Shown here in pieces: positions 1 to 7,081 of a DNA stretch of 42,830 bases. The position numbers and the translations under genes are program-made. Source of the stretch: Lachnospiraceae bacterium. GTDB lineage: Bacteria; Bacillota; Clostridia; Lachnospirales; Lachnospiraceae. Location: NCBI GenBank assembly GCA_028696165.1, contig JAQVHQ010000030.1:1-42830 (forward strand). Direction: 5' to 3'. The notes under the pieces were generated by a model that did no database searches, was not told the DNA's origin, and saw only the letters and a list, made by a program, of their open reading frames with translations. Each line of letters starts with the position of its first letter. The first letter of the stretch is position 1.

Positions 1-105
1 TTAACAATTATGTCCTACGTAGGAACTGCAAAAAAGCATGGAATTAATGCTTACAAAGCAATTCAAAATGCAATAGCAGGTACCCCAGAAATCACTTTTG
101 ACTAA
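1..105 (+). CDS. IS66-like transposase, C-terminal fragment (partial at window edge)
   Basis: Frame 1 is open from the window edge and stops with TAA at 103-105, giving a 34-residue tail that contains MSYVGTAKKHGINAY and ends ITFD. This tail resembles the C-terminal end of IS66-type DDE transposases, in which a short helix of the form TAKxxGxNxY follows the catalytic domain. The DDE residues and zinc-binding region would lie to the left and cannot be seen. The assignment rests on this short tail plus the GTAA-type end next to it, so family membership is likely but not certain. It is the only sign of a mobile gene on the left side of the window. Confidence 0.55.
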   Translation, partial: LTIMSYVGTAKKHGINAYKAIQNAIAGTPEITFD

Positions 106-124
106 TGGGGTACTGAACAGTTAC
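1..124 (+). mobile_element. Right end of an IS66-like insertion sequence
   Basis: The first 124 bases look like the terminal piece of an insertion sequence that continues to the left of the window. It holds the last 34 codons of a transposase and then about 20 noncoding bases. Read from the junction inward the end begins GTAACTGTTCAG, and IS66-family ends typically begin with GTAA. Directly after it the pepF reading frame resumes on the other strand, so the boundary falls near base 124. The 8 bases 125-132 (AAAGAAAC) would be one copy of the 8-bp target duplication known for IS66; the other copy lies outside the window, so this is inferred. Confidence 0.6.
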
Positions 125-744
125 AAAGAAACATAGCTTCCATGTGTCAGAGAAACCAATCTGCCTTCTGCATCGGTAATCTTCCCAAAGTCCACATCGG
201 CATTATTGAACATGGAGAAGATATTTTCCGGTCCCTTTGCAATCTCACTAACTTTTGCCAGCACAGCTTCCATCTCTTCCGAAAGAATATGTTTCTTATC
301 TTTTAGTTTTTCCAGAATATAGCGCTTGTATAACTGCAATTCTTTATTTTCTTCCAGATATTCCATGAGTTTTTCTTCTGGAATGGATAACAGTTCCGGC
401 TCCACAAAGGACGTCACATCCCCAACCAGTGTGAGTACACGCTGGGCTTTTCCTGCCATCTGCTGATATACACCGTTTGCAGTATCTTCATGATATTTCT
501 GGTTCGCATATACATAGACGCTCTCTAAACTGCAGTTTAATTCGTCCTGCTTTTTCAGCACTTCATAAAGCGCTGCGCTGCTGTTCTCCATAGTACCTTT
601 ACAGCCGTAAAAAGCTTCCGCCAGACTCGTTATCTTCTGATAATCTGCTTCCCAGGCTGCGTCATCGCAGTACATATCCTCCAGCTTCCATTTATCTTTT
701 TCTAAGATTTCATCTCTTGTACGTACATCATTTTCCAAATTCAT
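121..744 (-). pseudogene. pepF: Oligoendopeptidase F (M3 family), 5' fragment cut by an insertion sequence
   Basis: PepF is a cytoplasmic zinc metallopeptidase of about 600 residues that degrades oligopeptides. Only the N-terminal 207 residues remain. They match the helical N-terminal region of the family, starting MNLENDVRTRDEILEKDKWK and including the conserved stretch ending LTHGSYVSL. In intact proteins the chain continues into the catalytic domain with HEXXH; here the frame runs into TAA at 121-123, inside the IS66-like end. The start at 744 is supported by AGGAGG nine bases upstream. The zinc site is absent, so the fragment should be inactive. The remaining 3' part of the gene would be expected on the far side of the insertion sequence, outside the window. 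Confidence 0.8.
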
Positions 745-775
745 AATAAGACCTCCTGTTCAAAACTATTTTCTT

Positions 776-803
776 ATTATAGCTCAAATAATAAAACAAA
801 CAA
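776..803 (-). promoter_or_regulatory. Probable sigma-A promoter of pepF
   Basis: On the minus strand TTGTTT (798-803) is followed after 16 bases by a perfect TATAAT (776-781), about 30 bases upstream of the pepF start codon. The -35 is weak and the -10 is consensus. Confidence 0.5.
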
Positions 804-875
804 ACCATTTATTTTGCAATAATACCTCAATAATTTTCCATAAAAATCATCTCCAAATATCATATAATATTCCGC

Positions 876-904
876 TTGACAATCTCGCTCTTTGATTGTA
901 CTAT
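876..904 (+). promoter_or_regulatory. Strong sigma-A promoter of the GntR/ABC operon
   Basis: TTGACA (876-881), a 17-base spacer, then TACTAT (899-904), 40 bases upstream of the regulator start codon. The -35 is a perfect consensus and the spacing is optimal. Confidence 0.8.
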
Positions 905-917
905 TTAGTTAATACAA
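896..917 (+). promoter_or_regulatory. Candidate GntR/YtrA operator dyad over the -10 region
   Basis: A 22-base imperfect palindrome with outer arms TTGTA and TACAA and alternating TA matches towards the centre. It covers the -10 box and the likely transcription start. Binding would block RNA polymerase, which fits autorepression by the GntR protein encoded directly downstream. YtrA-type regulators commonly sit at such promoter-proximal dyads. Function is inferred from symmetry and position. Confidence 0.55.
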
Positions 918-943
918 TAATACAGAAGAAGGAGGAAGGTTCT

Positions 944-1333
944 ATGGCTTGGAATTTAGATTCCCAACGACCCATCTATGCGCAGATTATCGAGCGTGTA
1001 CAATATGACATCGTATCTGGTCATTATAACCCCGGCGACAAACTGCCGTCCGTACGTGAACTGGCCTGTGAAGCATCTGTAAATCCTAACACCATGCAGA
1101 AAGCACTCTCTGAACTTGAACAGAGTGGTCTGGTTTACAGCCAGCGAACAACGGGACGTTTTATCACTAAAGACACCAGCTGTATCCGGAAAATTCGTGA
1201 AGAACTTGCAAAACAGCAGGTACTTGAGATGATTCGCAGGATGAAACAGTTAGGTTTTACAAAAGAAGAAACCTTAACATTAATGGATAAGATTTATGAG
1301 GAGGCTACTTATGAGCACACTATTGGAGTGTAA
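944..1333 (+). CDS. GntR family transcriptional regulator, YtrA subfamily
   Basis: A 129-residue DNA-binding repressor. Residues 1-75 form the winged helix-turn-helix typical of GntR proteins, with IYAQIIERVQYDIVSGHYNPG, then GDKLPSVRELACEASVNPNT and the wing ending TTGRFI. The C-terminal part is only about 50 residues of helix, too short for a FadR or HutC ligand domain; this length defines the YtrA subfamily, whose members usually control an adjacent ABC transporter operon. The start at 944 was chosen because GGAGGA lies seven bases upstream; the longer frame from 896 would begin inside the promoter. Its 3' end overlaps the next gene by 23 bases, so the two are translationally coupled. Autoregulation through the dyad at 896-917 is inferred. 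Confidence 0.85.
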   Translation: MAWNLDSQRPIYAQIIERVQYDIVSGHYNPGDKLPSVRELACEASVNPNTMQKALSELEQSGLVYSQRTTGRFITKDTSCIRKIREELAKQQVLEMIRRMKQLGFTKEETLTLMDKIYEEATYEHTIGV

Positions 1334-2009
1334 AAATCTCTCAAAGAGATATGAAAAAGGGATGGCACTCTCTGATTTGAACCTCAAATTAGAAAGCGGC
1401 CGTATTATTGGACTGCTGGGTCCTAATGGAAGCGGCAAGACTACGCTGCTCAAACTAATCAATGGTTTACTGGTTCCCACTTCCGGAGAAGTGCGGATTC
1501 TGGGCAACACGCCCGGTGTGGAGACGAAATCAGTGATTTCTTATCTCCCGGACCAGACTTATCTGTCCGCTAATCAGAAAGTCACACAGATTATTGACAC
1601 TTTTGCTGATTTTTATGCAGACTTTGACCGCAGCCGCGCATACCATATGCTGCAAAAGCTGAATATTCAGCCTTCCGAACGGCTAAAGACCATGTCGAAA
1701 GGTACCCAGGAAAAGGTCCAGCTGATTCTGGTCATGAGCCGCCGGGCAAAGCTATACTGTCTGGATGAACCCATTGCCGGAGTGGATCCTGCAGCAAGAG
1801 ATTACATCCTTACCACGATTTTAAATAATTACGCAGAAGATGCCACCATACTAATCTCCACTCATTTGATTCAGGATATTGAAAACATACTGGACGAAGT
1901 TGTGGTTTTACAAAACGGCAAATTAAAGCTGCAGGCATCGGTGGAAGATATCCGTATGGAACGGGGCGTTTCCATTGACACGATGTTTCGGGAGGTGTTC
2001 AAATGTTAG
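1311..2009 (+). CDS. ABC transporter ATP-binding protein (YtrB-like)
   Basis: A 232-residue nucleotide-binding subunit of an ABC-2 type transporter. Visible motifs are Walker A GPNGSGKT, a degenerate signature MSKGTQEK in place of LSGGQ, Walker B LYCLDEPIAG followed by DPAARD, and the switch histidine in STHL. The start ATG at 1311 follows GAGGAGG at 1298-1304, which lies within the end of the regulator gene. The gene overlaps the following membrane protein by seven bases, so the two products very probably form one complex. Neighbours of this kind in YtrA operons are often linked to export or cell-envelope stress, but the substrate cannot be read from the sequence. Confidence 0.88.
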   Translation: MSTLLECKNLSKRYEKGMALSDLNLKLESGRIIGLLGPNGSGKTTLLKLINGLLVPTSGEVRILGNTPGVETKSVISYLPDQTYLSANQKVTQIIDTFADFYADFDRSRAYHMLQKLNIQPSERLKTMSKGTQEKVQLILVMSRRAKLYCLDEPIAGVDPAARDYILTTILNNYAEDATILISTHLIQDIENILDEVVVLQNGKLKLQASVEDIRMERGVSIDTMFREVFKC

Positions 2010-2818
2010 GAAAATTAATAAAAAGAGAATGGACCAGCAATTATAAAGGATTACTCCTGCTGCACGCAGGGCTGCTGCTTCTTTGCACCATTGGGCACTT
2101 TATACTTGCACCATATGTGCACTCAGCTATTGCAAACAGTAACGATGTATCTGTATCCTCTGCACCTTACATGATTCTTATGACTGCTTACATACTCGCC
2201 ATCATAGCAGTATCTTTTGCCACACAGTTGATCATGGTTTTCCGTTATTACCGTACTATGTATGGAAAAGAAGGTTATCTGACACACACACTGCCAGTTA
2301 CCCCTGTGCAGATATTATTTTCGAAGGGCCTTATTTTCTTCGTATGGTATGTGATTGATTTTGCAGTCATTATCGTCTCTGCATGCCTGCTCTTTTCAGC
2401 CAGTCCCTTTCAGGCAGAGCTTTTGACTTACGTCGATGATTTGGCAGCACATATGGGAATATCCACCGGGTTTTTATATGGATTTGTTATCGGGTACATG
2501 ATTCTTGCCATTATATATGCTATTTCTATGTTTTACTGCAGTGTGAATATTGGCTGCCTGTTTCATACCCATAAGATTGTCGCATCTATTGTCACTTACT
2601 TTTTAATTTATATCGTAACACAGATACTCAGCACAATTATATTGATGTGTACCTCCTACTTGCCAAATGTATTAAATGCATCCAATCAAAGCAGTCCTTA
2701 TCCGCCAGACGGATTTAAAGACATCTTCGGATATACAGGCATTCTGAGTGTGGTTCTTTGTATTGTATTTATCACTGTAAGCGGGTACATCTCTTCCAGA
2801 AAATTAAATCTGGATTAG
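2003..2818 (+). CDS. ABC-2 type permease subunit
   Basis: A 271-residue integral membrane protein with about six hydrophobic segments, near residues 17-38, 58-82, 108-130, 155-180, 188-215 and 243-264. The segments are separated by short charged loops such as RYYRTMYGKEGY, which is the layout of ABC-2 export permeases. It overlaps the preceding ATPase gene (ATG at 2003, ATPase stop at 2007-2009) and is presumed to pair with it. No substrate-specific motif is recognisable. A 52-base gap with its own GAGGAGGG ribosome site separates it from the second ATPase gene, still on the same strand and probably in the same transcript. Confidence 0.8.
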   Translation: MLGKLIKREWTSNYKGLLLLHAGLLLLCTIGHFILAPYVHSAIANSNDVSVSSAPYMILMTAYILAIIAVSFATQLIMVFRYYRTMYGKEGYLTHTLPVTPVQILFSKGLIFFVWYVIDFAVIIVSACLLFSASPFQAELLTYVDDLAAHMGISTGFLYGFVIGYMILAIIYAISMFYCSVNIGCLFHTHKIVASIVTYFLIYIVTQILSTIILMCTSYLPNVLNASNQSSPYPPDGFKDIFGYTGILSVVLCIVFITVSGYISSRKLNLD

Positions 2819-2870
2819 TTCATAACACGTTGACTGTATAAAACCGCGATATCTCTAGAGGAGGGAAACT

Positions 2871-3578
2871 ATGTTATCTATTTCACATTTAACAAAAACT
2901 TATAAAGGAAATAAAGCAGCTGTCGATGACTTGTCACTTACTATTGAAAATGGGGATATTTATGGTTTCATCGGCCATAATGGAGCTGGTAAAACTACTA
3001 CTATCAAGTGTATCATGGGAATTTTGGATTATGAGCGGGGTGAAATCACTCTGGATGGTCACTCTATTAAGAAGGAACCCATCTACTGCAAATCACAGAT
3101 TGCCTATATACCGGATAATCCGGACATCTATGAACACTTAACCGGTATTCAGTATCTGAATTTTATATGTGACATCTATCAGGTATCGAAAGAACAGCGA
3201 GACAGAGACATCAAAAAATTCGCAGATGCTTTTGAGATGACTTCTCATTTGGGAGATTTAATCAGTTCTTATTCGCATGGTATGAAGCAAAAATTAGCAC
3301 TGATTTCTGCTTTTGCTCACGAACCAAAGCTCTTGATTTTAGACGAACCTTTTGTAGGTCTGGATCCCAAGGCCAGTCTGCTGCTCAAGGAAACCATGCG
3401 GGAATTGTGCACAAAAGGCTGCTCTATCTTTTTCTCCACTCACGTATTGGAAGTGGCGGAAAAGTTATGCAACAAGATTGCTATTATTAAAGACGGGGCT
3501 TTAATCACAGCCGGTTCAACAGCTGAATTAACCCATGGAAAATCTTTGGAAGAGGTATTTATGGAGGTGGTTCAATAA
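2871..3578 (+). CDS. ABC transporter ATP-binding protein (second ATPase of the operon)
   Basis: A 235-residue nucleotide-binding subunit. It shows Walker A GHNGAGKTT, signature YSHGMKQKL, Walker B LLILDEPFVGLDP and the switch histidine in STHVLE. The signature resembles those of drug- and lantibiotic-export ATPases of the BcrA/YxlF type. The start ATG at 2871 follows GAGGAGGG. The stop is one base from the start of the next gene, a large membrane protein that is its likely partner. The operon therefore holds two different ATPase/permease pairs, and this second pair is clearly not a simple duplication of the first because the permeases differ in size (271 versus 528 residues). Confidence 0.88.
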   Translation: MLSISHLTKTYKGNKAAVDDLSLTIENGDIYGFIGHNGAGKTTTIKCIMGILDYERGEITLDGHSIKKEPIYCKSQIAYIPDNPDIYEHLTGIQYLNFICDIYQVSKEQRDRDIKKFADAFEMTSHLGDLISSYSHGMKQKLALISAFAHEPKLLILDEPFVGLDPKASLLLKETMRELCTKGCSIFFSTHVLEVAEKLCNKIAIIKDGALITAGSTAELTHGKSLEEVFMEVVQ

Positions 3579-3579
3579 T

Positions 3580-5166
3580 ATGAAGAAAGTGTGGACTTTA
3601 TTAAAGACAGACTGCTGCAATATTCTTGGACTCAATACTCTGCGCTATTCAAAGGATTCGAAGGCAAAGCGCCGTTCCATCACCCTGATGATTGCCTATG
3701 CAGCCGTCTTAATCATGCTGGTTGCCTATCCGCTTTTGCTGGCCAATGGATTACGGGCCATGAACGTTCATGATTTGATTCCTGAATATTTTCTGTGTAT
3801 TACCAGCCTGATTATCTTCTTCTTTTCCTTCTTTCAGGCAGGCGGCTATCTGTTTCAGACGAAGAATTTTGATATGATTGTATCTCTTCCACTTAAGCCA
3901 GGTGTTATATTATTCAGCCGTTTTCTCAGGCTGTATCTTGGTTACTTTGGCATGACCGTATTAGTCATGGTTCCAAGCAGTATCTTATATGGAAGATGGA
4001 CAGCAAAAGGGGGCAGCTATTATGCTATGCTCTTTATCAGCTGCATTTTAATTCCGCTGATTCCCATGGCTTTGGCATCCTTGTTTGGAAGTCTCATTCA
4101 CGCATGGACCGTACGTCTAAAACACAGAACTCTTTTTTCAACGGTTGCCAATCTGCTTTTGATGGTTGTTATTCTTGGAATGAGCTGGGGGCCTTCTTTT
4201 TTCGCAAATAGGATTTCACTGGACCAGGTAATGAATTTTTCTGATACGATGTCTCAGCAGATTCTAAGGTATTATCCTCCTGCTGCACTTTTTAACAGTG
4301 CCCTGGTAAATGGAAATGCGGTATCTTATCTTTTGTTTGCAGTTTTATCCATCCTGCTTTTCCTTCTGTTTTTTGCTGTTGCAAGCTGGAAATATATGTA
4401 CATTTGCCAGAATATGCAGGTTCATGAGGCTTCCGGTAATTATAAATTCAAAGGACTGAAGACAAATTCCATCGGGAAGGCCTTGTATCTGAAGGAGTTA
4501 AAATACTATTTTTCCTGCCCTATCTATATCATGAATACGATTGTCGGGTATCTGTTTATTATAGTTGCTACTGTGGTTGTTTTAATCATGGGGGATCCTT
4601 CGCGGGCTATGGAGCTTCCTTTTTCCATATTGGATTATGTTCCGTTTGTCATGGTGTTTTTGTGCTGTATGTCTTCTACGACTGCCTCTTCTATTTCTCT
4701 GGAAGGTGCCCACTGGTGGCTGCCGCTTTCACTTCCGGTTTCTACGCGGGATATTATGAAGAGTAAGCTTCTGGTAAATATGACTCTGGCGGTTCCTACT
4801 ATTGTGCTGTGTAATATTGCTTTGCAGATTCGATTTGGATTTGTGTGGTATGAATTTCTTTTGAATATGATTATTCCTGTTGTTTGCTGTTTTTATATTA
4901 GTGTGCTTGGATTGGTTATGAATTGCAGGTATCCTTTGTTTGAATGGAAGTCGGAGGTGGTTCCGGTTAAGCAGGGCGGGGCTACTATGCTTACTATGTT
5001 GATTGGGTCGTTGTCTTTGGCGCCTTTTGTGGGAGTTGTGGCTTTGTGCAGTGCACTGCTGCCGGGGTTGGTTTTGTTTATGGAAGTCATGATGACTGGG
5101 ATTTTGGGGGTTGCAGGAGCTGCTTTATTTTACTATCTGAGTGGGATGGATTTGAAGAGGTTGTGA
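3580..5166 (+). CDS. Large ABC exporter permease
   Basis: A 528-residue polytopic membrane protein with roughly a dozen hydrophobic segments, beginning MKKVWTLLKTDCCNILG. I start it at 3580 because GGAGGTGG (3563-3570) precedes that ATG at normal distance; upstream in-frame codons overlap the ATPase gene. The length and two-half arrangement, with a long central cytoplasmic stretch near residues 275-310, fit putative ABC exporter permeases found beside BcrA-like ATPases. Substrate unknown. Codon choice changes along the gene: the last 500 bases use many T- and G-ending codons, part of a strand-composition shift that centres on the structured element directly downstream. Confidence 0.8.
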   Translation: MKKVWTLLKTDCCNILGLNTLRYSKDSKAKRRSITLMIAYAAVLIMLVAYPLLLANGLRAMNVHDLIPEYFLCITSLIIFFFSFFQAGGYLFQTKNFDMIVSLPLKPGVILFSRFLRLYLGYFGMTVLVMVPSSILYGRWTAKGGSYYAMLFISCILIPLIPMALASLFGSLIHAWTVRLKHRTLFSTVANLLLMVVILGMSWGPSFFANRISLDQVMNFSDTMSQQILRYYPPAALFNSALVNGNAVSYLLFAVLSILLFLLFFAVASWKYMYICQNMQVHEASGNYKFKGLKTNSIGKALYLKELKYYFSCPIYIMNTIVGYLFIIVATVVVLIMGDPSRAMELPFSILDYVPFVMVFLCCMSSTTASSISLEGAHWWLPLSLPVSTRDIMKSKLLVNMTLAVPTIVLCNIALQIRFGFVWYEFLLNMIIPVVCCFYISVLGLVMNCRYPLFEWKSEVVPVKQGGATMLTMLIGSLSLAPFVGVVALCSALLPGLVLFMEVMMTGILGVAGAALFYYLSGMDLKRL

Positions 5167-5178
5167 TGGGGAGTGGGG

Positions 5179-5570
5179 GAAGGGACGTTATCAAAGGCGG
5201 ACAGAGCAAGGCGGTATCGTCCCCATCCTTTGGACAGGAGAATTCGCCGAGAAAATCTAAGCGCGCCAGGGCCATTGAGCCGGAGTGCAAGACACATTCA
5301 GCCTGTATGCTGATGCATACAGGCTTCAAGGTGTCTTCGATAATGCGTTTTGTAAACGCATTACCGCTCCGTCTCAATAGCCCTGGCGCGCTAAGATTTT
5401 CTAACAGCTTTTCTATGCCAAGGGATGGGGACGATACCGCCTTGCTCTGTCCGCCTTTGATAACTGGGGACGGCTGGAGGCGGGTTTTAACGGTTGCAGA
5501 CATTATGGGGTGGTGGGAAGGCGCGTGCCATGGGATGGCACGGGGCTTGTGGGGTGGGGGAGGTTAGAGG
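5179..5570 (+). ncRNA. Large structured element 1, candidate noncoding RNA
   Basis: Just after the permease stop. Parts in order: a 5' box GAAGGGACGTT (5179-5189); a perfect 42-bp outer helix, 5187-5228 with 5423-5464; an internal loop with TTCG on one side and CAGCT on the other; helix 2, 5250-5272 with 5380-5402, broken only by A5259-A5393; helix 3, 5274-5287 with 5365-5378; hairpin A, where AAGACAC pairs GTGTCTT (5289-5295/5331-5337), then a symmetric loop, then a 10-bp stem with a TGAT loop (5301-5324); hairpin B, 5341-5363, 10 bp with a TGT loop; a 3' box AACTGGG (5462-5468); and hairpin C, 5524-5542, with a GGG loop followed by CACGGGGCTTGTGG. Element 2 at 21165-21675 repeats this plan with different stem sequences. 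G-U pairs (5229-5422, 5286-5366) form on the plus transcript. No known RNA family was recognised; no promoter is evident, so it may be made by read-through. Confidence 0.6.
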
Positions 5571-5698
5571 CTTAGTTTGTTGTGGGGAGCTTGGAGTTTG
5601 TCTGTTTTGCCTTTACCTTTTTTCCTTGTTTTCGCATTTTTTCCTTTTTTGTTGCTTGATTTTCTTTGTTATGGCTTTTCTTTGGTTTTTTATTTATT

Positions 5699-7051
5699 CT
5701 ATAACTTGAATTCTGTTTTTGTGTCGCTTAGGGCTTCGTCTAGTCTTTGGATTACTGCTTCCATCTGTTCCTGGGTGATTACTGCTGGTGGCTCGAAGCG
5801 GATGCACTTGGCGTTTACCAGGGTTCCTGCTGTGAGGACTCCTCTTTGGAACATTCCTTTGGCTACGCTGTAGCCTACATCGCTTTGTACGAATTCTACT
5901 GCCAGCATCAGGCCGGTTCCTCTTACGTCGTCGATGACTGTTGGATATTTTTCTTTTAGTTTTATCAGTCCTGCTTTTAGGAATTCTCCTTTTGTTTTAC
6001 AGGTTCCCGGGATGTCGTTTTCTATCATGTATTTGATGGTTGCTATGGCTGCGGCGCAGCAGACTGGGTTGCCTCCGAAGGTTGGGGAGCCTAGCAGCCA
6101 TGGGTTGTCGATTAGTTCCTGTGTCCACATTGGTGGTCTGCAGATGATTCCGGTGATTGGCATGATTCCGCCGCCGAATGCTTTTCCGAAGGTCATGATG
6201 TCTGGTGTTACGCCTTCTGCTTCGCAGCGGAAGAAGGTTCCGGTTCTTCCCATTCCTGTCTGGATTTCGTCGAAGATTAGGGCTACTCCGTATTCGTCAC
6301 AGATTGCTCTGAGTTCTTTTAGGTATCCTGCCGGGGGGACGATGACTCCGGCTTCGCCCTGGATTGGTTCTACGATTACGGCTGCTACTTTTTCTCCTAC
6401 GGCTGTCAGGTTGCGGATGGCTTTTCTGGCATCTTCTGCATTGCCGTATTCTACGTGCTGTACCTGCTGTACCATTGGTGTGTATGGGGTCCGATAGGTG
6501 TTTTTTCCTCCCATGGAGATGGCGCCCATGGATTTTCCGTGGAATGCGCCTACTGTGGAGATGTACCATCTGCCGCCTGTGGCTATTCGTGCCAGCTTCA
6601 GTGCCATTTCTACGGCTTCTGCTCCACCGTTGGTGAAGAAGCAGTATTGTAAGTCTCCCGGGGTGATTCCTGCTACTGCTTTTGCAAGATAGCCTCTTAA
6701 TGGGTCGAGCAGTTCCTGTGAGTGCAGTGCCTGATGATCCAGCTGTGCCTTTACAGTCTCTAATATTTCTTCATTACGATGTCCGGTTGTATAGATTCCA
6801 AATCCACCCAGACAGTCTATAAATTCTTCTCCGTAAAGTCCTTCGCATACGCTGTCATGATCGGTCCACTCCAGTACTGCGGAATTGGTGGATACGGATT
6901 TACGATATTTTAACCATCCAGGACTTACGTAATTATCAAAATAGTCTATGGTCTCTTTTGTCATTAACTCTTTGTCTGTATCCTCTAGTTTGTCGCTGTG
7001 GATATAGCCTATTACTCGCTCTAACTCTTTGCTTACTTCTGTATAATCCAT
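5699..7051 (-). CDS. patA: Putrescine aminotransferase (class III, PLP-dependent)
   Basis: A 450-residue aminotransferase that moves an amino group from putrescine to 2-oxoglutarate, giving 4-aminobutanal (and cyclised 1-pyrroline) plus glutamate. Conserved features match the PatA/YgjG type rather than ornithine aminotransferase: EFIDCLGGFGI and GHRN near residues 75-95, LHSQELLDPLR, the cofactor loop FFTNGGAEAVE, AFHGKS, the aspartate in IFDEIQTGMGRTG and the PLP lysine in FGKAFGGG. It is the last gene of the polyamine operon, 30 bases after the aldehyde dehydrogenase. The 3' half of the gene is unusually rich in C and A on its coding strand, because it lies in the skewed zone around element 1. 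Confidence 0.9.
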   Translation of the reverse strand: MDYTEVSKELERVIGYIHSDKLEDTDKELMTKETIDYFDNYVSPGWLKYRKSVSTNSAVLEWTDHDSVCEGLYGEEFIDCLGGFGIYTTGHRNEEILETVKAQLDHQALHSQELLDPLRGYLAKAVAGITPGDLQYCFFTNGGAEAVEMALKLARIATGGRWYISTVGAFHGKSMGAISMGGKNTYRTPYTPMVQQVQHVEYGNAEDARKAIRNLTAVGEKVAAVIVEPIQGEAGVIVPPAGYLKELRAICDEYGVALIFDEIQTGMGRTGTFFRCEAEGVTPDIMTFGKAFGGGIMPITGIICRPPMWTQELIDNPWLLGSPTFGGNPVCCAAAIATIKYMIENDIPGTCKTKGEFLKAGLIKLKEKYPTVIDDVRGTGLMLAVEFVQSDVGYSVAKGMFQRGVLTAGTLVNAKCIRFEPPAVITQEQMEAVIQRLDEALSDTKTEFKL

Positions 7052-7081
7052 AGTTCCTCCTCGTCATTTCTGACTTTTATT

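Noticed and set aside
5046-5567. Long open frames on both strands across element 1
   Set aside because: The frames exist because the region is a large inverted repeat: the two strands even encode the same peptide (KGGQSKAVSSPS). They lack ribosome sites and family resemblance, and element 2 does not conserve them.
5179-5570. Element 1 as a recent MITE, a retron RNA or a group II intron
   Set aside because: The two copies differ through most stems, unlike recent MITE copies; no reverse transcriptase or transposase lies nearby; no intron domain V or GTGYG start is visible. A very old mobile origin cannot be excluded.
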